Positions 46,201 through 59,306 of a stretch of 64,000 nucleotides of DNA are shown in pieces. A program made the translations under genes and the position numbers. The notes below the pieces were generated by a model. That model searched no databases and was not told the DNA's origin. It worked only from the letters and a program-made list of their open reading frames with translations. The stretch is from Morella rubra. Taxonomy: Eukaryota > Streptophyta > Magnoliopsida > Fagales > Myricaceae. Where the stretch lies: positions 7,862,125 through 7,926,124 of the forward strand of contig CM025850.1 in the NCBI GenBank assembly GCA_003952965.2, in the 5' to 3' direction. The first letter of the stretch is position 1. Every line of letters begins with the position of its first letter.

Positions 46201-49200
46201 TGACAAAGGCAAATCATTGGACACCAAAAACCTTGTGAGCTAGATGGTGAAATGTGTACAACAAGCACTCGACATAAGTAAAGTTCATTTCTTCTCCAGT
46301 CTTCCTCCGGGGCATGTACTTCTGAGAAGGCACAAGAAACGTGTTATGACATTGAAACAAATATCAATTTCATTAGTAACGTAAACATTGGAGCTGAATA
46401 CATAGTTGAGAACTGCTACATAAACAGATTGGTATTTGTCAAACAGTTTAAACATGCATACCTTTAGTAGCTGAACAACGTTAGGAAGAATCTGCCGTGA
46501 ATCCTGAGTTGTTGTGCAAGGAGACACTTCTGCAAGGGCTTTGAGCATATCTAGCTTCCGCTCCTCAGGGAGCTGGTACAAATATTAAAAAGAATTAATG
46601 TCTTGCAAGATGTATTTTCACTATAGCTAATAGTCACCAGAAACTATCTTTCCCAACAACCCTTCTAAAGTAACCAGGACCCTTCCAGACCAATTTTCAT
46701 TGTCCTAAATACTTGAGATACTTATTAGTTCACCAACAGGTTTTCCATTATCATTTATGTCTCTGCAAATTATATTCTTATATTATTTCCCCTTTTCTGT
46801 AATTACTTCTTTCCGTTTTCCAAACTGATGAACGCAATAGAGAATGAACAGCAAAAATTGTGACATCAATTACAACATAAAACTTGCACAGCAATCTGGG
46901 AATTGAAAGAATCAACAGAGATTTAAAACTGCTCAATTAATAAATGTAGTTCAGATTTCAGTTAGACATTGGATTCTTCAAAAGAAAAAAAAATTAGGCA
47001 TAAATGCACCCACAGTCCTGTGGTATAAGAAAGTTATAAATTAGTCCTTGAGGTAAAGAAAGTTGCAAATTAATCCCTGCAGTGAGGTTTCTTTTAAAAA
47101 CTCGTCCCTCTGTCTCTTTCACTAATGGCAGATGCTAATCAGCACTAACCGCAGCGTGTTACGTGCTCAAGTAGACCCCGTAATTCACTAGCATCTGCCT
47201 TAGTAAAAGAGATGGAGATGGACGAAGGGATGTGTTTCTAACAAAAACCTTACCACAAAGATTAATTTGCAATTTTCTTTACCTCAGAGACTTATTTGTA
47301 ACTTTCTTATACCATAGGGACTGTAGTGCATTGATGACGAAAAAATTAACATCGAGAGTATGAAGCAGCTTAATACCAAAAATCAAACAGAACATTGCCA
47401 ACATATTGTCACAACATATATCCAACACTCACAAATAAGTAGTAAACCATGCAAGCTTACTTAAAATAAAAATCAAATTGAACATTGTTAACATGTCGTA
47501 ATTTACATACTGACACTATCACAAATAAGCATTAAGGGTACTGAACAGTACTTCTTTTCCCCGGGTTGCTCTTCCAAGTCCAACTATTCAAAGGCAAATC
47601 GTTTATACTATACTAATCCCGTGACTGAGAACATAACTAGCAAAGCATGCACAGCAGGCAATATATGTAAAAAGCACAAACAGCACAGATTAGAACCAAA
47701 TCCAGAGGATACTGGGATAAGAGTATCCAAGAGGCCAAGGAACTCTAGACACCTGCTTACTAGCTCAAGACATGAAAAGGGAAGTATCACCTTATCAAAT
47801 ACTGGTATAATGTGCTTGTTCAAATAGTTAAGGAACTTGCTGCTTGAAGCACCCCTCTGTGTGACATACCAAAGGCATTATTGCTGTCAAAAACACATGC
47901 AATGAACCCTTCATATAAAAAAGTAATATCAAACAAAGTTCATACCACAACAAATGGAAGAGCCATGTACAGGCATGATATCAATCTGTCAATATGGTCT
48001 GCATCTGAAACCTGCTTTTGGAAGTCAATGAAATGAAATTGTGATCTTTGGAGCCGTAGAATTAAAAAGCAAAAAATATTATATGCCAAGGTTAGACAAT
48101 CTCATTTGAAAAGGAGGAATATACTAGTCAAAGGTACAACAACAATCGGCAATGAGTATTCGCCAACATGATTATCACCATTGACAACAGGAAAGACTTG
48201 GCCATAGGATGTAACACAGGCCAGCTTGGATTCAGTTTAGACCTATGTATATATAAATATACATAGATACCAATTCCTTAAAGAGAGTCTAAGTTAAAAT
48301 CACAGGCAAATGCATCAGTTAGGAGACAATAAAGGAAGTCTCCTTCAAAAGAATGTGAACTATTAAAACATGAACCTAAATGCCATATAAATTATAGGAA
48401 TCACACGTGGCTATTGGAATAGTACTGATTTGAACAAATGCGTCATGGTGTTACTTCCAGAAAACTCCAAGCCAATATAAACTAGATAGTGGACTGCTTC
48501 AAAAGTTACCTCTCTCACAATACCCACATTGTCAACATTACGAAATGAGTACTTACATTAAACTGTGCATCTAAATCAGCTTGTCCTTCAATAATACCAA
48601 TAAGTTCTTTCATCCGTTCTGGAGGAGCTTTTTCTCCAAAAATGCCCAAACTCTTTAAGAAATCCATAAACATTCGGAATTCTGCTCCAGTTACATCTTC
48701 TAAACTCTGCCATGGAACTCAAATCATTTTATTTATTAGTCTTCTTCCAGAATAACAAAACGACAACTCAGATTTAACAATTTCAAAATCTTCTAAATGG
48801 GACATGAAAAAAAGGCATTTTGATTTAGTAGTAGAACCAAGAAAACACCTTTTTTATCAAATCAGTTATATGTCTTTCCATTTCTTCCTGAGGCTTCAAG
48901 AGTTCGGCTTTAATGGGAAAAACCTGCAGATGGAATTACTAATCAGAAAGAGATAAAGGGCAAAAGTTGCAACAAGCCACAATACAAGCCAGCAATCTTA
49001 CCTTATCTCTGATAAAGCTTAGAACTTTCTCACGGATGACTTCATCCGTACTCGGTTCATCAACACTACCAATGTGCTTAAATAAAGCCGTCAAAGAGGC
49101 TGCATCAACAAGAAGATTTAAGTCCACCAAGAATTAACACAAAAAAGATGCATGCAATAAAGCTGACGAGGACCATGTGCAATGACTGACATGTTTTGAT

Positions 49201-52200
49201 GTGATGTTCATGCAATTACAGCATTAATATGATTATGCATGTATGTTCACCAAAATCTATTCATTCCAGTTTTGATCCTATGCATTTCATTGTTGTCTAT
49301 GTTCTTATACATGAACAAGCTTCCACCACCAAAATTTACACCAAATGCAATAAAATTCCACAGGTAGCCTTCCAATGAGGAGCAATAATTGTATGGCATA
49401 AATAAACATGTCCTTGGAAGATAAATTTTGCAATCAAGTGGGATGAAATTTACTTAAAATAAAAATCAAATTGAACATTGTTAACATGTCGTAATTTACA
49501 TACTGACACTATCACAAATAAGCATTAAGGGTACTGAACAGTACTTCTTTTCCCCGGGTTGCTCTTCCAAGTCCAACTATTCAAAGGCAAATCGTTTATA
49601 CTATACTAATCCCGTGACTGAGAACATAACTAGCAAAGCATGCACAGCAGGCAATATATGTAAAAAGCACAAACAGCACAGATTAGAACCAAATCCAGAG
49701 GATACTGGGATAAGAGTATCCAAGAGGCCAAGGAACTCTAGACACCTGCTTACTAGCTCAAGACATGAAAAGGGAAGTATCACCTTATCAAATACTGGTA
49801 TAATGTGCTTGTTCAAATAGTTAAGGAACTTGCTGCTTGAAGCACCCCTCTGTGTGACATACCAAAGGCATTATTGCTGTCAAAAACACATGCAATGAAC
49901 CCTTCATATAAAAAAGTAATATCAAACAAAGTTCATACCACAACAAATGGAAGAGCCATGTACAGGCATGATATCAATCTGTCAATATGGTCTGCATCTG
50001 AAACCTGCTTTTGGAAGTCAATGAAATGAAATTGTGATCTTTGGAGCCGTAGAATTAAAAAGCAAAAAATATTATATGCCAAGGTTAGACAATCTCATTT
50101 GAAAAGGAGGAATATACTAGTCAAAGGTACAACAACAATCGGCAATGAGTATTCGCCAACATGATTATCACCATTGACAACAGGAAAGACTTGGCCATAG
50201 GATGTAACACAGGCCAGCTTGGATTCAGTTTAGACCTATGTATATATAAATATACATAGATACCAATTCCTTAAAGAGAGTCTAAGTTAAAATCACAGGC
50301 AAATGCATCAGTTAGGAGACAATAAAGGAAGTCTCCTTCAAAAGAATGTGAACTATTAAAACATGAACCTAAATGCCATATAAATTATAGGAATCACACG
50401 TGGCTATTGGAATAGTACTGATTTGAACAAATGCGTCATGGTGTTACTTCCAGAAAACTCCAAGCCAATATAAACTAGATAGTGGACTGCTTCAAAAGTT
50501 ACCTCTCTCACAATACCCACATTGTCAACATTACGAAATGAGTACTTACATTAAACTGTGCATCTAAATCAGCTTGTCCTTCAATAATACCAATAAGTTC
50601 TTTCATCCGTTCTGGAGGAGCTTTTTCTCCAAAAATGCCCAAACTCTTTAAGAAATCCATAAACATTCGGAATTCTGCTCCAGTTACATCTTCTAAACTC
50701 TGCCATGGAACTCAAATCATTTTATTTATTAGTCTTCTTCCAGAATAACAAAACGACAACTCAGATTTAACAATTTCAAAATCTTCTAAATGGGACATGA
50801 AAAAAAGGCATTTTGATTTAGTAGTAGAACCAAGAAAACACCTTTTTTATCAAATCAGTTATATGTCTTTCCATTTCTTCCTGAGGCTTCAAGAGTTCGG
50901 CTTTAATGGGAAAAACCTGCAGATGGAATTACTAATCAGAAAGAGATAAAGGGCAAAAGTTGCAACAAGCCACAATACAAGCCAGCAATCTTACCTTATC
51001 TCTGATAAAGCTTAGAACTTTCTCACGGATGACTTCATCCGTACTCGGTTCATCAACACTACCAATGTGCTTAAATAAAGCCGTCAAAGAGGCTGCATCA
51101 ACAAGAAGATTTAAGTCCACCAAGAATTAACACAAAAAAGATGCATGCAATAAAGCTGACGAGGACCATGTGCAATGACTGACATGTTTTGATGTGATGT
51201 TCATGCAATTACAGCATTAATATGATTATGCATGTATGTTCACCAAAATCTATTCATTCCAGTTTTGATCCTATGCATTTCATTGTTGTCTATGTTCTTA
51301 TACATGAACAAGCTTCCACCACCAAAATTTACACCAAATGCAATAAAATTCCACAGGTAGCCTTCCAATGAGGAGCAATAATTGTATGGCATAAATAAAC
51401 ATGTCCTTGGAAGATAAATTTTGCAATCAAGTGGGATGAAATTTGAGGCAAGAAGTAAGAAAATTTAAAACATATAAAAAAAACCATTTTCTAGTTCAAG
51501 TGGATCCTCCAATTAGAAAAACCAAGAATGCAACCATGCCCCAACAGTTTTGAATAACTTAACGCATTTCTTTAACAACGACTTTACTGCCATCCACTTT
51601 CATTTTTCCATGCAAAACCAATTTTACTTCAAAGTTAGCTTTTAACAAGTCGTTATCAGTGATAACTAACAATTCACTAGTTAATTGTATTACGAACCCC
51701 ATTGCAAACTATTCTATTCATATGGCTCTACATCTATTCAAACCAACTACAAGGTGCATTACCACCGAGGCTGAATATTACTGCAATTAATGTGAAGGTA
51801 AAAATACTTCCAACCCATTCTTGCCAATAACTACACAGAAGTTAACAATGGTATAAACTTCCATTCAAGCCAGTCTTCCATCCCCACGAAAGATGCTCAC
51901 ATAGAACACAAACAAAAAGATACTCAAATACCAAGATTTTCAAGATGGTACCTAAGAACAATGGCCCAAAAATGAAAATGTCCTTCCTACTTCACACAAT
52001 ATAGTGCGGTATCTTGCATTAACATTGAGGGGAAAAAACATTGTCATGGACACACTCCTATAAGTAAATAATCCTACTCATCATCTACAGAATCAAAAGG
52101 AACAAAGCTCATCTCCTAACTCCTGCATAACACAACACAAACTCAGGTACTATAACCTGGAAAGTAAGGTACGATACCTTTCACATCCTGTGTCAACAGA

Positions 52201-53517
52201 GACATAAGGGCTTTATGCACCGCATCACGCTCCACAAATTCCTCTAAAAGCATGAAAAAATCTACATCAGATACATATTATGCGAGGAGCAGAGCCCCAC
52301 GGAGAAACTTCTATAGATATATGCTTAAAAGAGCTCCAAAAAGTGTGCTTGCAGTGCCCAGTAACCCAATCCCAGTCAAAATTATTAACACCATTTATTT
52401 CTCTCTTAAAAATACAAGGCTCTTTTAGGAAGCGGCAAATCACTCAGTTTGAATAAAGTCGCAATCCTGTCATTAGTAAGCTGTTATATTAATTACCTTA
52501 CGTCGATTCGTGATCAAAATAATTTCTATGACCAATTTATCACCATAGTTACTTTTGTCTCAGCTTCTAGGCTTCTCATCGCATAGCAACAAGAGATACA
52601 AGTGCTGCAATCCAAGCACATCCCTAACTTATCACAGTTCTTGTTTCTTTTTCCTATTTATATTTTTATCAATAAAATTTGCAACTGGTTACACTGTATT
52701 TATTATGAGTTTTGTGTTTATTGTGTCTGTGCGTGTGTATATATGTACATATCTAATATATGTATTTATATGCATATTGGTCATCGTTATTTTCGTTCCC
52801 CTTCCCTCCAAAAAGCACAGAGAAAAATCAATGCAAAATCCGTAACTTACCAGCTGCAAGGAGTTGCACAAGAATGTCTACAATTTTAGCAATATGTTCT
52901 GGTGTATCCTTGCAGAAAAGGGGAAGTCCCCTAATGGCTTGCACCCGAACCTGTATGATGGACAAGCGTTAAAGAGAACATTTCCGAACTAAAAAATAGA
53001 ACACCATTCCAATCAACAAAGAAACACTCAAATATTCAATATGTGACGTGAGAGTATGATCTTTTTCTTTTGCTTCCGCACATTATCTCAGCAACGAAAT
53101 AGAGATAGCTGCTTATAGGTTATTATAGAGAATTACTGACCCCAAGCTCTTCTTCCTCGATTAAATCGAGATGTGTGTCAATGGCAGGGCCGGAGAGAGT
53201 GGGGAAGAACTTGAAGAACCTGGGTATGAACTGAGCAGCCAATTGCTTGGCCTTAATGCTGGACTTGGCCGTGTCAATGATTCCCTGGTAGTCCTTCACA
53301 TTCTGCAAACAACCGAAAAAGCCCGAAGGGTCTCATATCTTACGGGAAGCCCAGGTAGGTCGCGATTCTGGGAAACCCTAGAAACGCAGAAAAAGCGAGG
53401 AGAGTGGGAATTACGGAAGCGGACCTGAGACTTGTCCGTGGCCTCGCTGAGACACTCCACGTAATGGTAGAGTTCCTCGATGTGCTTCGAGTCATCGGCA
53501 GCTGAGGAGTCGCTCAT
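43233..53517 (-). CDS. API5: API5-like protein (apoptosis inhibitor 5 homologue), with a duplicated exon block
   Basis: Nuclear HEAT/ARM-repeat protein. In rice API5 is needed for tapetal cell death, and in animals it is anti-apoptotic. Exons on minus: 53517-53425, 53302-53141, 52950-52851, 52243-52178, 51092-50995, 50916-50842, 50699-50550, 50004-49939, 49849-49784, 46572-46462, 46321-46232, 46140-46034, 44203-44089, 43996-43931, 43847-43744, 43422-43233. Joined they give 1,659 nt, 552 residues, the usual plant length. Start MSDSSAADDSKHIEELY, HEAT region, KRG-type basic patch, Gly/Arg tail (RGRGRGWGGRGRGRGYR). Exons 5-9 occur again, identical, at 49099-47791 within a tandem repeat. If both sets are spliced, the frame breaks at the second exon 5 (Pro-Leu-stop after residue 292). 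Intron 12 has a GC donor. The upper set is used above; either set alone gives the full protein. Confidence 0.9.
46997..47339. mobile_element. Mutator-type MITE in API5 intron 9
   Basis: A 343-bp fold-back element. The left arm (ATGCACCCACAGTCC, then GTGGTATAAGAAAGTT) pairs with the reverse complement of the right arm (ATGCACTACAGTCC, then ATGGTATAAGAAAGTT). The inverted similarity extends about 90 bp or more per arm. It is flanked by a 9-bp duplication AAAAAATTA (46988-46996 and 47340-47348), the size typical of Mutator-like insertion. It is non-coding. Confidence 0.8.
47457..49449 (-). repeat. 1,993-bp tandem duplication, copy 1 (API5 exons 5-9)
   Basis: Head-to-tail repeat of 49450-51442. 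Exon equivalents are 49099-49002, 48923-48849, 48706-48557, 48011-47946 and 47856-47791. No difference was noticed between copies, introns included. In transcript order this is the downstream copy. Confidence 0.95.
49450..51442 (-). repeat. 1,993-bp tandem duplication, copy 2 (API5 exons 5-9)
   Basis: Directly adjoins copy 1. The junction AAATTTACTT joins the left border (GCTTAC) and right border (AATTTGAGG) with only about 2 bp (TT) of shared sequence. This points to end-joining or replication slippage rather than recombination between repeats, or to an assembly join. Confidence 0.95.
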
Positions 53518-54601
53518 TGCGTAGGGGAAGAGAGCCAAATCGAAAGACAAAAATTCACAAATACGTGGGAGAAGGATTTTCAGAAGGTTTTACTTGTTAA
53601 CTGGATTTTCGTCGCTTTGGAGAGAGCGCGAGCGAGTGGGTAGTGTGGCGGGTGCGGAGCTTGGGCTATGCAATGACTACTTGGAAAGTACAGAGAGCTT
53701 GACAAGGGTTTGGATTCGAGTGGAAAGAAAGAAGCGTCTTGACTTTGTTGCGTCGGGGGGTCGATATACATACCATGTAGCATATTCTTATCTGCTTGCC
53801 CTAAACCGACGTCGTTTCTTGGTCCGTCGTGAAAGCGCGGCGCCCACATTTTGCACTTGTCCTCTGCGCCCTTTTTCTTTTTCACGTTCTTTTGTTTTAC
53901 ACATTTTGCCTGAATTGGAGTTGTTCTCTTTTTTTATTTTCCACCTTCTCTCTTTCTCGAACGATATTCAATTCAAGAACAACAATAACTGGCATCTCTG
54001 ATTCTCTGCTGGGTTGAACTTGAACATCCTGGAATTTGCAGTACCCCGGCAACACTTTCCTAATCTAGCTAATGGAGCATCTACCTGTGTATTCCCAACA
54101 TCAGGATCAACTTTGCTGAATCGGGCCTATCCAGGTGCATAACTACTTTTGCTTCGAACTACTCATCCTTTTTTATCAATCTTTATGATCCCAATCGATA
54201 ACACATCCTGTATAACCCGAAAGCTCAGATTCTGATTTTAAAAATTTAAAAAAAAAAAAACAATAAAATAAGATTTCCAAAAACAACGCGGCTCTAGAAA
54301 ATCAAACGAAAGAAAAAGTCAACAACTTCATCTCAAGACTATCAAAATGCAGAAACCATTATGTATATTCATTTCGGGAGAAAGATAAAACCCAAAAACC
54401 AGAACCTTCTCTTCGTCGATAAAAAACCAGAAAAGGGCTCTTCAACATGAAGTACGCTTCAAAAACTCCCGTTCAGTTGCTTAGTATATGATACAAAGTG
54501 CTGTGCTAGATAGAACTCCCGTGCAGCAAATGCCTCTGTTGCGATTTAAGCAATGCCAATGCCTCTGTTACACAATAGCCCAAGCTCCGTCTTTTGGTAG
54601 A
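53518..54601. other. Intergenic: API5 upstream region and ATP11 3' flank
   Basis: The API5 promoter and 5' UTR should lie in about 53518-53900. Short open frames on + (53594-54001) have no domain. No other feature is seen. Confidence 0.6.
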
Positions 54602-57357
54602 TCACAGCATAGGCATGTCTAATGCTTGCAAAACATCCTTGAACTCAAAATCATGTGTTTCTTTGTTGAACCTTTCAACCAGCTTGTACCTCACGTCATT
54701 CAAGTAAAATGATTGGGCGGTCTCTAAAAGCCATTTTGCTTCCGTGTCACTTAGCTTGCTCGTGAACACAACATCGCCACGGATAAGCACCAAGCCCTTG
54801 CTCTCAGCAAATTCTTTGTAGTAAGATACGGTGAAGTAGGGAGCTGCTTGACTTCCTCTTGCCTTGTAATCTTCAAGACCAGTGAAAATAATGTGTGGCA
54901 TCAGCACTGCAACAAGTTTAATGAAGACATTTGGGTACGTCAATTAGTTACATTTCTTAGGTATCGTGTAGTATGGCAGTTGAATAACTTTATCAATTGA
55001 AAACCTAGATACGAAAGCACTGGGCAATAGCAACAGATAATCACGATACTCATTTCAGTGAACAATTATTTAATGAAAAAGTAGTGGAGTTTGTTAAAAA
55101 GTAAGGAGAAAAAATATTTGATGTAGTTTTTCTTTTAATGAAAAAGTATTGAAGTTGGTGTGAAAAATTGAGGGATTTGTGTGAAAAACTTGAGATTTTG
55201 ATGTCGTAAAAATTCTGAGTTTTTGAAAGAATTTCTTCAAAAAATTGAATATATTCCCCACCCAAACATCACCTTAATTATCTGAATTCACATCCTTGGG
55301 TCTATAACTCCACCAACAAGATTAAGAGAAAAATCAATTGCAACGAAGAGGCAACATCTTAGCAATTATTAACGAGAGCATATATGATATGAAGCCAATG
55401 ATTAGAAACAGTACCTTGAGCAAACATCGTAGTGTAACCACTTCCTTTCCACAATGGAATAACAAAATACCGGCTGCAAGGACCGATAGAAGTATGAAGA
55501 CCAAATATAGAAAGAGAACATACAAAAAACATAATGATCTTTTATTTTCAAAGATAAGATTCAACAAAAGGGTTCCAAAGGGGGAGAAAAACATGATCAA
55601 AGTGGGGTTACCAATCCACAGCTCTTTGCTCCAACAAGTAATAAAGATTTGCTTTCATAGATGCCCCAATATGGCCTCTTCCCAAGTGATACTGAAAAAC
55701 ATAACACCTCACAAAATAACCATGTAGTTCGGAAAAATATTTCATAAGCTAGGGTCGTAGAGTATTATAACAAAGGGAATTCAGTTCAATCATCAAAATT
55801 CCGTTGTCATAAAGAATATTGTTTTTCCCAAGAAACATTATCCTGAATGCAGACACAGTCAATGGAAAAGATACACGAGATGACTTCTCAGATCCTACTT
55901 TACCGAGTGATATAGCTTTTCAAGGAAAATAAACTCTTTCCAATAAATTTTCTGAGTTTGGACAACAAATTTTAGAAAGGCTTATATTTTTAGAAGGAAT
56001 CATGAAAATTTGCTCCATTTTGGCAATGTTTTCCTAAACATTTTGATTAAGCTTAGAAGCAAATAAATGAGTAAGTGAAGAGTTTTTTTTTTCCCCCTTG
56101 CGTAAGCAAGAAATGGACAGTTGTGTACACAAAGACATATCTTCTCCTGTGAAGCAAAAGATAAATACCTGTTAGTTCTCCAAAATATATCTTGGTGATG
56201 CCAGAAAGAAGGTAATAACATCAAAGATTAAGGAGTTAAATCTCCAGCAAAGATCACCTAACCATGTTCCGCTAAAGGCCTTAAGACGAACATATACTAG
56301 TCTAGACTTGAATTCAAACCAAAACTTTAGACCATTTTGCTTGTAAGAGATATAGAAGTACTAATTTAGCCAGAGGGTATGAACAGTCAAAATCTGGCTT
56401 AACCCTCTTCCCCTAAGTGCTACTGGGACACGCTGAACTTCACATAATAAAAGCTCCAAAATGTACTAAAAGTTTGTCTAGATCTTTTAAGTCCATCCCT
56501 ATCAGAATAAGTCAATGAAGTGAGACAAATGACAATCATAATTACATGGATCTACTACGTATTATGAAAATATGCTTCACATTATTCTTTCAGCGAGCAA
56601 AGTTAGCAAACATCCAATCTAAAATTTCCTTCAGTCTGGAAAATCTGCACACAAACGAACAATATGGACAAATATACCTACGGTAGAGAAGTTAGCCTTT
56701 TCTATTTATACAGTTAGCCGAATGACTAAGAATCTAATATTGATGCATAATACAGACTTTTTTTTTCTAAGACCAACCTCTATGTTAATAGCAAATTTCA
56801 TCCACCAGAAATTTGTCGTCTAAAATAAGTTCGAGTTTGTCAACCACGCATCCATAAAAGAAAGTAGAGTTTAAGACCCAAACCCACTCCAAAGATGAGA
56901 AGGAAAAAGATCTAGAACCATCAACCACGCATAAAAATCAAAGAAATTAGAGTCTAAGACCCAAACCCACACATAAAAGAAAATGGAAAAAGCATCATAA
57001 CAAAAGTCAGATAATAAACAAAGCATTTTGAGACATTACATCATCCCAAATCGAAGCGATGTCCTCGGGCGAGCGATCCTTAACCCTCTCGATATCCATT
57101 ATAGAGTCCAACGGCTTCCGCTGCAATGGCGTGAACCCAGTGGCAAACGATGAAGTCCTGCAGAAACCAAGCGAACCCCATTTCACAAAATCTCCCGGGA
57201 TCGCTCCCTCTTGCAGTTTTTGTAGATTCGACTGCAAAGACAAGGCACTGAACGATTGTTTCGGGATAACACAGGTTGATGAAGCATGGTTGAGTAGTGT
57301 TGTCAATGTAGAAGAAGAAGCCGTGGTCCTTAAAGCCAGTGATGATAAACGTTGCAT
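54602..57357 (-). CDS. ATP11: ATP11-type mitochondrial F1-ATPase assembly factor 1
   Basis: Chaperone that binds the beta subunit during assembly of the mitochondrial F1 ATP synthase. Four exons on minus: 57357-57040, 55691-55612, 55473-55415, 54906-54602, all GT-AG and in phase, 762 nt, 253 residues. Exon 1 starts MQRLSSLALRTTASSSTLTT, a Ser/Thr/Arg/Leu-rich mitochondrial presequence, and ends SPEDIASIWDD. The core follows: YHLGRGHIGASMKANLYYLL, RYFVIPLWKGSGYTTMFAQ, MPHIIFTGLEDYKARGSQAA, IRGDVVFTSKLSD and AQSFYLNDVRYKLVERFN, ending KDVLQALDMPML. All are typical of the ATP11 family. An upstream in-frame ATG at 57477 would add 40 residues, but the presequence-like start at 57357 fits better. 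A (GA)n run at about 57640-57660 lies in the probable promoter or 5' UTR. Nothing is broken. Confidence 0.93.
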
Positions 57358-59306
57358 GGTCAAAAGTAAATTTGACAGAAATGAATTGTTTTTTTCAGGC
57401 TTTAAATGCTGCAATTGGAAACCGTAAAACGATGCTTTCGACTGTGACTGATTGCGAGTTGGGAATTCGGCATTCAAAGGAATGAGTTCAGATGAGTAAG
57501 TGCGGTCTCATCCTATCTGTGATCATGACTTTTTGCTCCTAAGCATCCTAAGTTGAAAAAGACCATGAGGGGCTTGTTGAGGAATTTTATCGAACAGGTA
57601 AAGTACAGTACACGTAGCTCCCCAAAGCGAAGAATGCAGAGAGAGAGAGAGAGAGAGAGGGAGACCTCGTAGAGAAGGGACAGACTAGAAGTGAGCGCGT
57701 TTGTGCCTTTGTGGAGAATGATCATTAGGCCTGGCAGGGCCGTAGGCCCTCAAGCATTGAACTTTTCAGTGGGCTGGGCTGGAAAACTTTTCACCTGCAG
57801 CCAGAAATTATAACCGGGCTGACAAAATTTAGAGACGATCACTAAACGGAGTGCAGCACTTGGCCACTTATCCACAACTAGCCAGCCGGTTACTACCGTT
57901 GGTACTATTTATTGTTCATTTTTTTTTTTTAAAGTTAAGAGTTTGAGAATAGACATAAATTGAAATCAATTGATCCAAATTGATCCGGCTCAGAAAAAAA
58001 TTGAAAACAAATTGATCTGATCAAATATTTGGTATTCGAGTGGTATAATTTAATAATTTATCTGATTAAGATGAGGTTTGTTTTGTGTATTTTTCTTTGT
58101 CGAGAGTATTTTTCATACTTTCAAATGTTTAGAAAATTTTGAAAAATTGCAGTCAACCAAAAATTTAATTTTTTCAAACATAAACTACATATTCACTATG
58201 TGGAAAAATGCTTCTTTCAACTATTAATGAATCTTCTTTCCAAATGTGACATCTTTCTCAATCTCTCACTAAAGTGATGTACTTATTATCGAGATTATTT
58301 TATATAATGTTAAAAAATCAATCATATATTTTATTAGATTGATAATACGTGTAGTTGTAATTTAAGTCAATAGTAAACTTCAAAAAATCAAATGTATGAC
58401 ATATCCCATGTTTAACACAGGGACAACTCTAAGATAATTGATGCCTTAGGGGGAAACTTCAAAATGAGGCATTTTATAATAATTTATAAAATAATATACT
58501 TAAAAAATAAAATATTTATAAAATTTAGTTTAAACTATTCTTCTAACTAAGATGCAAAATTATCTATCAAAATGTTATATTCTAGTTTTTGTTAATATAT
58601 TATTTTTAATTGATAATATTGTCTTTTCTATATAAACATAATAATAAAACTAAAATAAATACAAATACAAACTTAATATAAGACTACAGTACAATTAATA
58701 ATCAATGATAATTAAAACAAATACAACTTTAACATTGAAGCATGTTTTTTTTTTGACAAACCTGTAAAAAACAAAAAGAATAAAATACACAAATATGGTA
58801 TGTGAAGTCAAGTCTAACCACTTTGACAAAAGGTATCACGCCTTCTGGTTCTCGTTGTTGCTGCTTTTATTGTCTTCGAGCATGAAGCGGACGAAACGAG
58901 CAGATGACAACCAAAACATGTTCCAAGTTCCATGCAAGTACGCAGATCACCTTTTTTTTTGGTCAAATTTTGCGCACATAGATTGATCTTGGGATCTGTA
59001 GAGTCTTCTCATCGTATATAAATTGAGTAATTGCTAGATTAAAGATCTTGAGGTGGTCTCAAAAAATTAATAACACTTATAAAATTTTAAACTTAAAACT
59101 TTACCAAAATTCAAATCTTAACAGACCCCTTAAAGTCTAGGTTGAAAACTATAGGAAATGTCTGTAATTAGCAGTAAGCGCTGATGTGGCAAGACCAAGT
59201 GGGGGGAAAGTGACTCCACCTAGATCTAACCTCGAGACAGGTGAGCAGACCAGTATGCCACCTTTTCAAGGGGGCTCAGGCTTTCTTCCTCGCAGCTTTT
59301 GGATTT
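57358..59306. other. Intergenic, AT-rich
   Basis: About 57360-57730 is the ATP11 upstream region, including a GA microsatellite. The rest is AT-rich with no supported gene. A 63-codon open frame at 58795-58986 has a hydrophobic run but no recognisable family. Confidence 0.6.
57636..57662 (+). repeat. (GA)n microsatellite upstream of ATP11
   Basis: A run of AG units 280-305 bp upstream of the ATP11 start codon. On the coding strand it is a CT tract, common in plant 5' UTRs and core promoters. Confidence 0.8.

Noticed and set aside
55050-55275. AT-rich block in ATP11 intron 3 resembling a MITE
   Set aside because: One end resembles a common plant MITE terminus, but no inverted partner or TSD was seen.
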